DNA of 64,000 nucleotides from Botrytis cinerea B05.10. Its lineage: Eukaryota > Ascomycota > Leotiomycetes > Helotiales > Sclerotiniaceae. The notes under the pieces are model-generated. The model was not told where the DNA came from, searched no databases, and saw nothing but the letters and a program-made list of their open reading frames with translations. The stretch lies in NCBI RefSeq assembly GCF_000143535.2, contig NC_037322.1:620001-684000 (forward strand), read 5' to 3'. The position numbers and the translations under genes were made by a program. This document shows, piece by piece, positions 57,703 to 64,000 of this stretch (position 1 is the stretch's first letter; the number at the start of each line of letters is the position of its first letter).

Positions 57703-59398
57703 ATGGATTCGTCGTCTGAAGTTAGGACCAGGAAGGTGTGGCCGTTGAAGGAGATCAGAGAGTTGGTGGAGCAAGGTCACGCGATTGTTATCTCAGAGGG
57801 ATATGTGTTAAAGCTGGATGCATGGCTTAACCGTCACCCCGGTGGTGCAAAGGTTATTCTCCATGTCGTGGGAAGAGATGCTACCGTTGAATTGGATGCG
57901 TGAGTTTTTGATATGGACAGGACCGAGAATGAATTATAGCTGCTGACTCTTTTCTAGATTTCATAGTAAGGAGGTCAAGGCCCAAATGGCCCGTTATCGA
58001 ATCGGCAAATTGGAAGAACCGTGGGTGAACATTATACCCCCAATCCAAAGACAATCGCTCCGGATACCAGAAAATGAGGTCGAAAAAGAACCTTCAACAC
58101 CTATCTCCGAGATACCTTTGATTGATGTCACCGTCACCGAAAATCTCTTAGCTGTCCCTTGCCAAGCAAATCCGGATAGCGATGCTAGCTCCACTGCCTC
58201 TTCCGTATTCGACGGCGAGGGCTTACGACTTCGAAATCGAACAGAAGGAAGTTCCGTTGATTCTGAAGAGATTCCCGATCTGGAAACCAAAATGGACGCC
58301 ACAGAATTGGAGACTAGATTTCAAGCCCTAATTGCTAAATTAGAAGACGAAGGCCTATACGACAGCAAGCTCTCGGCGTACATAACGGAAATCCTGCGAT
58401 GTACGATTTTATTTTCTCTTTCGATGGTTTTTCTTCGGATAGAGTGGTATGCTGCCAGTGCAGCATTCCTCGGTATGTTTTGGCATCAAATCGTCGCCAC
58501 GGCACATGACGCAGGTCATTTGGCAGTCACCCACGATTATAATATCGATTTCTTAATCGGTGGTGTGGTTTTGAATTTCTGTGGTGGCCTTTCGATAGGC
58601 TGGTGGAAACGCAACCACAATATCCATCACATTGTTACGAATTCACCAACTCATGATCAAGATCTTCAAATTCTACCTTTCATCGCCATCTCGCCGGTAT
58701 TTTTCGATTCTTTGTACTCGACAGCTTCCGAGTGTATCATGCACTATAATTGGTTTGCCAAATTCATGGTTCCAAAACAAGCATGGACATACTATTTCCT
58801 CCTCTCGGTCGCGCGTTTCAATCTCTACTACCTCGCCTGGGACTTCATCCTCCGCGATCTCGGCACCAAACTGCACCGTAAACAACGAATTTTCGAACTC
58901 GTCGGGCAAATCTTCTTCTGGACTTGGTTTGGTTATTTGATCGTCTACCGCAGTATCCCTACCATCTCCCAACGCATCATTTTCTGTCTCATCTGTCACA
59001 TGATCACACTCCCATTGCATCTCCAATTGACCGTCTCCCACTTCTCCATGTCGACCGAAGAATCGGAACCAAGCGAACATTGGATCCAACGCATGTTCCG
59101 CACAACCATGGATGTAGATTGCCCAACGTGGATGGATTGGTTCCACGGCGGTTTGCAATTCCAAGTCACACATCATTTATTCCCACGCATGCCGAGACAT
59201 AATTTACGTAAAGCAAGCGGATACGTCAAGGAATTCTGCGCAGAAACGGGGCTGAAATATGAGGTTTATGGATTTGGAGAGAGTAATGGGAGGATGTTGG
59301 ATAGACTTGCGGAGGTGGCTAGACAAGCTAGGTACTTGAAGGATTGTCAAGATAGTATTGTGAGTAAGGGGGAATATTTGCATGGGCACTGGGATTGA
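57703..59398 (+). CDS. Delta-8 sphingolipid desaturase with N-terminal cytochrome b5 domain
   Basis: Introduces a C8 double bond into the long-chain base of glucosylceramide; an ER membrane enzyme. Exon 1 is 57703-57899 and exon 2 is 57958-59398; the 58-nt intron is GTGAGT..TCTAG (545 aa). The cytochrome b5 domain has the heme HPGG motif at residues 45-48 and a second His in the FHS of exon 2. A Ser/Glu-rich linker of about 130 residues follows. The desaturase core has three His boxes: HDAGH (249-253), HNIHH (286-290) and QVTHH (468-472). The QxxHH form, rather than HxxHH, is typical of b5-fused front-end and delta-8 desaturases. Hydrophobic helices between the boxes match the family topology. 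Confidence 0.9.
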
Positions 59399-62321
59399 GG
59401 ATGCTTTTGTTTGTTTGTTTATGTGGGATGTGAGCATTGCATTGCATTGCGCTTTATGGATGCTACTTGATGGCATTTTTGCATTTTAGGCGCGAAAATG
59501 GGGATTGCGGATACGTATGTCTTTGGGCGTTGGTAGATTGTCATAGATTATAGTAGTATATAACCATATAATACATAATGTCAATACATCATTTCAATGC
59601 TATCTTTAATCGAGATTTCTTTCCGCATCTCTTGTAATCCAAGCCAAAGAAATCTCCTGATACCAGAAATCGATAAACGCCCTGTTTCATTCCTCAGCTT
59701 TACACTTTCTGACCGAAGAACTAAAAATTTGTCTTTCCGCTGCCTCCTTCCCAACCCATCCACAACCACACTCCACCATCTTCCCTCTCATCCCAACACC
59801 CCAAACTCAACTGCCTCATTCCTCGCCCCGCTCTTTGCCCCATTACCCCATCATCCCATCCTAGCTCCTGCGCGTCTACTTATCTCCGGCATCCCAGTCT
59901 CCCCAGCATCCCACTTTCACCCCTCCCCCGCACTCTGTTTCCCATTCTTCTTTTTCTTCTTATATTTATGTATCTTCATTTTATCCCGTGCTAATCAGTT
60001 TTATCTCATGATGTCAACTTGTCTCTGGCATCTTTGCTGTGGGATTCTTGTTTTGTTGAGTTTTGTGTTTTTCTGTAACTATATGTGAGAAATTGGAATA
60101 AAGTGTGTCTGGGGATAATTCGTGATGGATAGTCATGTTATGATTGTGGAGGGGGATGTAATGTTCAGTTTGGCTTGGCTCTCTTTTGTGACATGAGATA
60201 GAGTGGGTGGGTGGCGGGTTAGAAAATTTTGAGGTATAGAGGGGTTAGTGATCTTTCTGGTATTGCTGAAAGATGAAGGGATGGGGAGAGAGGGTGGATG
60301 GTTTGAGAGAGTGGGATTATTTGCTTGGGGAGAAGTAAGGTAGGATGGAATGTAATGAGATTGAATTGCAGATACACAGAGTTCCGCAATTCTATAGAAG
60401 AGATGTCTCATTGCCCAAAAGTCATCATGAGTAAGTGATTCTTAAGACTTAGATCTAGGAGAGAAAAATTAGAATGGACATCTATTACTTATCAGGCGCA
60501 GAATGTTTTCCTTGAAAACATCTGAGCCTCAAGTAACAAGTATATTGAACTTCTACTGAGAAGCTGTGGCCTCTTCCATCTAATGAGAAAACTTATAAAG
60601 TTCTTCTAATGAACCTTATATCGATAGTGATTTTACTTGCTATGGGACGAAACTGACGTGAAGAGCCGGGCTAATGTTTATGTTTTAGAGAAAATAAGTC
60701 TTATTTGTCTTCGTGTTGAGAGTAATCTCAAAGAGTCGATTTGTGTTATCATCTAATCATATCGGCTTTTCAAATTTCAGGATCTGTGTATTTCGCCTTG
60801 ATAGGACGATATTGTTAGATGAACGTTTGTAGTCAGATGATATTTTTGAGTGATATAGACGGTTTATCAAGTGGCAATTTTCAGTTTCAGATATCGTAAC
60901 TATTAGGCATGTAGTTTTTCAAAGGTTATGAGGAAGGCCCTCGCAGTCTAGATAGTAGCTACTTGGGGGCTAGTATGGCTATTAGGTTGCTGTTAAAATA
61001 GTATTTTTACTTCGATTATTTTGATACAATCGGAAACAATGTATATATGATCTCTTCCCCAATGAAAAAATTTCGCTAGGGCGGTGTATTTTGTTCGGGT
61101 AGGAGATTTGATGTAATTAAGGCGCGTCTTGAGTGAAGGGTGATAAGATCGGTTGAAAGAGATATTACACTTGAAGTATACTTTTTAAATGATTTATACA
61201 AAGCTGATAACTTCAAGGTTCATGATCGTCTTGAGATTTTTAGCAGGGCGATCTTTAACCTTGGAATCAAGAGTGTCGTAAAGCGATGCCATATGAGTTA
61301 TACCGGTGCTCTAGGCTTTACCTACGTCTTGGTTTCGTTCTATGAATTCTGGACTTCTACGGTGTCAATGACTTTGTACAACTCCGAGTGCTTCCCAAAA
61401 AAATCATCACCATGACACTAATGAATATGATATCATGGAGATGTAAGATGAGAAATGTCGATAACAAACCTCGGAATTTGCATTGGCATTGGGAAATAAA
61501 TGATGATGTCAAGATCAATTCAGGGGAGAAGGAACAGCCAAGTGATAATTCAAGGTCCAAGAAGTTTCCTTCTAACTATCAGTTCACAAAATAAAGAATC
61601 ACGAATAGAGGAGTTCAAAGAAGATCATGTAACAATGATGATGAGTGTTCAAACCTTGATCGAGATATTTGAACTAATTCTCATGTGTCACAAGTCAAAT
61701 TTTTTGATTCATTTTCAACTACTTTCTGTTGGAAGGGAATATGCACGAACTATTGAAATGATAATGCCCTGAAGGCTGTTCTTTAGTTTCACACATACAC
61801 ATCAGAGTTTCATTACTTCTTGTCAGTAATACATATCATCTTCCCCTATAGATGTTCACATAGGGGAATAGCTTTGATGGAGTGAAGTCTATAGCAAAAC
61901 ATGTATAAAGATATAGAAAACGGTACATACTTACAGAAAAATGATGAGTCCGGATTATCAGCAAAGTCTGAATCTCCCTTCGTAATATGAAAACACAACT
62001 CTCGAATATCAATGACATTTGCTCTCACCTTCAACATCTATAGTCTCTCAGAAGACTTTAGTCCATCTAGTCTGGGACACTCGTCGTTATAATTCACTTA
62101 TTATGGAAGGAGAGAGATCACTAGCTTCCTTTCGGGAGCTTTAAGAGGCTTCTTTGGATCTCCATCTTCTGTCCTTCTTCTTCCTTCTTACACAATATCT
62201 TATTTCGTTATATCATTTACATTTCGTCCCTTCGATATATTATCCATATCTATCTATTGAGACAAGTTTGCGTAGATTTATTTATATTTGCTTACATCGA
62301 TCCTAATCACTGAAGACTGTC
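59399..62321. other. Long intergenic region
   Basis: GTTTGTTTGTTT and GCATTGCATTGC repeats lie near 59407-59450. Frames at 59597-60088, 61140-61415, 61388-61594 and 61500-61772 have no recognised domains; the last three sit in successive frames and could be remnants of one decayed gene. The right end is the promoter of the gene at 62322. Confidence 0.5.
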
Positions 62322-64000
62322 ATGGAGTTTCTTTCAGGACTCGAGTTCCGCCGAAAATTCGCACAACTATTCGAAATCAATCCTAGCTTGACAAACAGTG
62401 AGTTCAATCACTGACCAAGATAGTTTCAATTCTTCCTTGTCATTCTACGTTAATACTAACACCATTCCAAAGCTGAAGCTTACACCATTCTGGAAGCAAA
62501 CTCTTTTGACGTACCCAAGACCTGCCTCGAAATATCTGAAAAGACACAGGAATCAGCCCAAGAGGGAGAATTCCGGATTCCGAAAATAGCTTTGGAACAA
62601 CTCGAAGCCCGTGAAACACTGGCAAAGAAGGTCAAATCAAGTCAGACACCAGAGCAGAGTCAGCCGAGCATCTTTATCAACAACAAATTGCCAGATCAAG
62701 AGGTTTACGACTCAAAAATCCCACAAGTGAAGTTACGGGAGATCATTGAGATTGATGATAGTGAAGATGAAACAAATCAAGAAATCGTTGTTGACGATGG
62801 GCAAAATGTTGCTCAGAATAGTGCAGACTCTGGTACCAATGGATCAGATCAAGCTGTTGCTGGCTGGAAAAGAGAACTCTCGGATATCGAGATGTTCGAT
62901 GATTCAGATGTCGACAACGCAAGCCCTGAGGATGAATCCGATTCAGAAATTGACTATGGTAGCCAGCATTTAAGATCTGCCTTTGACCCTCACATGAAGT
63001 CTGTAGAAAAACTCAAGGAAAGTAAACAGCCTAAGTCAAATAAATCAGCCAAGTCATTCAAGCCGGAAACGTGTACGACGCGATTCGTTTCAATGATCGG
63101 TGGCACATTGTTCTACAGGGAACTTAGACCTATTAGAATAAGCGAGGATCAAACATTAGTGGAATCGGGCTACAAAGAATATCGTGAAGGAATCGTATCG
63201 GCTCTTGATTCCGAAAAGAAATTTCTTCATGAAAGCCTGGATAATTTGATCGAGTGTCAAGCTAAGTGTCAAGCTGGAGACAGCGTTCTGGTACAGAATG
63301 GTAAATAATCGTCTCTTTCTGTTCGATCGAAGGCTAATCCCAAGAAGCCGAAATCAAGTCCAAAGTTCATTGTGCACTCATCGTACACTTATACAAAGAA
63401 GTAAGTTGACTCTATGACTCAAGTGTCGAGCGAACTAATTTTGTAAGGACGAGGTATCAATGGCCCACGTACGATATTTTGAAAGGGGCTGCGATACCAT
63501 AATTGGTGAGGCCGCCTGTCCACGGCAGCTATTCGTTACTTCCAGATGTGCGAATATCCTCAAAACTGAAATAAAAGCCAAAATCAGAGTCGATTTCCGT
63601 GGGGAAAGTGATAATGCCGGTGGCTCAGAAATTCATCTCATCGAAGAAGAGTACCACAGAAGCGCAGACCGGTATTTTTATAGATTTCGTTATGATATTT
63701 CATCCGAAAGCTTTACTGAAGTAGAAGAGATTGTGAAGAAAGACCAGAAGACTCTGGTCGAGGAATGTGAGTGCTGCTCGCTCAAAAAAGTCATGTGTGA
63801 GGAGAAACATCGACCGCTAAGAATATTAAACTTCGACGAAGAACAAAAAGTTGCTACTCGGTTCATTTATAAAGGCACAAGATATGAATTGAAAGACTTC
63901 GTTTATTTCATTTTGAAACCTACTTCTGGTTCAAGGGGACCGCATCCGTACAATATTGGTCAAATAAAAGATGCCAGGATCACCAGTTTGAGAGGCCAGC
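62322..64000 (+). CDS. BAH-domain protein, probable DNMT1-class (Dim-2/Masc2-like) DNA cytosine methyltransferase, 3' end outside window
   Basis: Exons 62322-62397, 62473-63300, 63345-63400 and 63448 to the edge are in phase across introns of 75, 44 and 47 nt. All three introns end in AAG, not CAG or TAG. About 504 codons are visible. The first 290 residues are acidic and Ser-rich (EIIEIDDSEDETNQ) and then globular. At about residue 295 a BAH domain begins (QAGDSVLVQNG) and continues across two splices into MAHVRYFERGCDTIIGEAAC, RQLFVTSRCANIL and RYFYRFRYDISSESF. A Cys cluster CECCSLKKVMC follows, then ELKDFVYFILKP and NIGQIKDA, which look like a second BAH start. This order matches DNMT1-type enzymes; the catalytic domain lies past 64000. 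RID-type assignment is not excluded. Confidence 0.62.

Noticed and set aside
59597..60088. 163-codon plus-strand frame 3' of the desaturase
   Set aside because: Pro/Ser/Leu low-complexity reading of C/T-rich DNA; no ATG context, domain or splicing.
61140..61772. Three successive short frames, possible decayed gene
   Set aside because: No recognisable motif links them; evidence insufficient to call even a pseudogene.
1..64000. CRISPR arrays, operons, ribosome-binding sites and bacterial mobile elements
   Set aside because: The window is eukaryotic nuclear DNA with spliceosomal introns; tandem arrays present have no spacer structure.

Overview
This window is nuclear DNA from a filamentous ascomycete (Pezizomycotina). 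The support is short introns (mostly 44-230 nt) with GTAAGT-like donors, CTAAC-type branch sites and YAG or AAG acceptors, plus fungal gene families: Kar5/Tht1, the DASH subunit Dad1, Rho4, an LCB3-type phosphatase, a cytochrome-b5-fused sphingolipid desaturase and a DNMT1-class BAH protein. C/T and G/A differences between repeat copies and AT-rich gene-free islands look like repeat-induced point mutation (RIP). A Leotiomycete such as a Sclerotiniaceae is my impression only.

Layout. 1-1.6 kb: 3' part of a Kar5/Tht1-like nuclear-fusion gene. 3.2-8.0 kb: a coiled-coil gene of about 1,500 codons with two possible C-termini. 9.9-10.2 kb: an 82-aa two-exon gene. 11.2-12.7 kb: a secreted protein with propeller-like repeats. 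14.3-18.9 kb: a gene-poor segment with an intron-containing tRNA-Gly, a small secreted defensin-like gene that reads correctly only through a GC-AG intron, a 240-bp tandem repeat with transition differences, and AT-rich islands. 19-25 kb: an Arg/Ser-rich glycine-zipper protein, an unknown 288-aa protein and a BTB protein. 26.7-37.5 kb: a conserved block with DAD1, RHO4, LCB3/YSR2, a PPIL3-type cyclophilin and an arrestin-like protein. 37.5-39.8 kb: microsatellite-rich spacer. 39.8-48.1 kb: a conserved RSH-rich membrane-anchored protein, an unknown 137-aa gene, a degenerate ORF, a small Cys-rich protein and a kinase-like protein. 48.7-54.5 kb: an MFS transporter followed by gene decay, namely a cytochrome P450 relic and two related genes broken by in-frame stops. 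57.7-59.4 kb: a delta-8 sphingolipid desaturase. 62.3 kb to the end: 5' part of a BAH-domain, probably Dim-2/Masc2-like, DNA methyltransferase.

How the genes relate. Fungal genes are independently transcribed, so there are no operons. Two sphingolipid genes, the long-chain-base phosphate phosphatase and the delta-8 desaturase, lie about 25 kb apart. Rho4 (septation) and Dad1 (kinetochore) are core cell-cycle genes. The RIP-like decay at 16.3-16.8 kb and 50-54.5 kb fits a genome with a DNA-methylation and RIP system, of which the gene at the right end may be part. The least expected item is the defensin-like gene at 15.9-16.2 kb.
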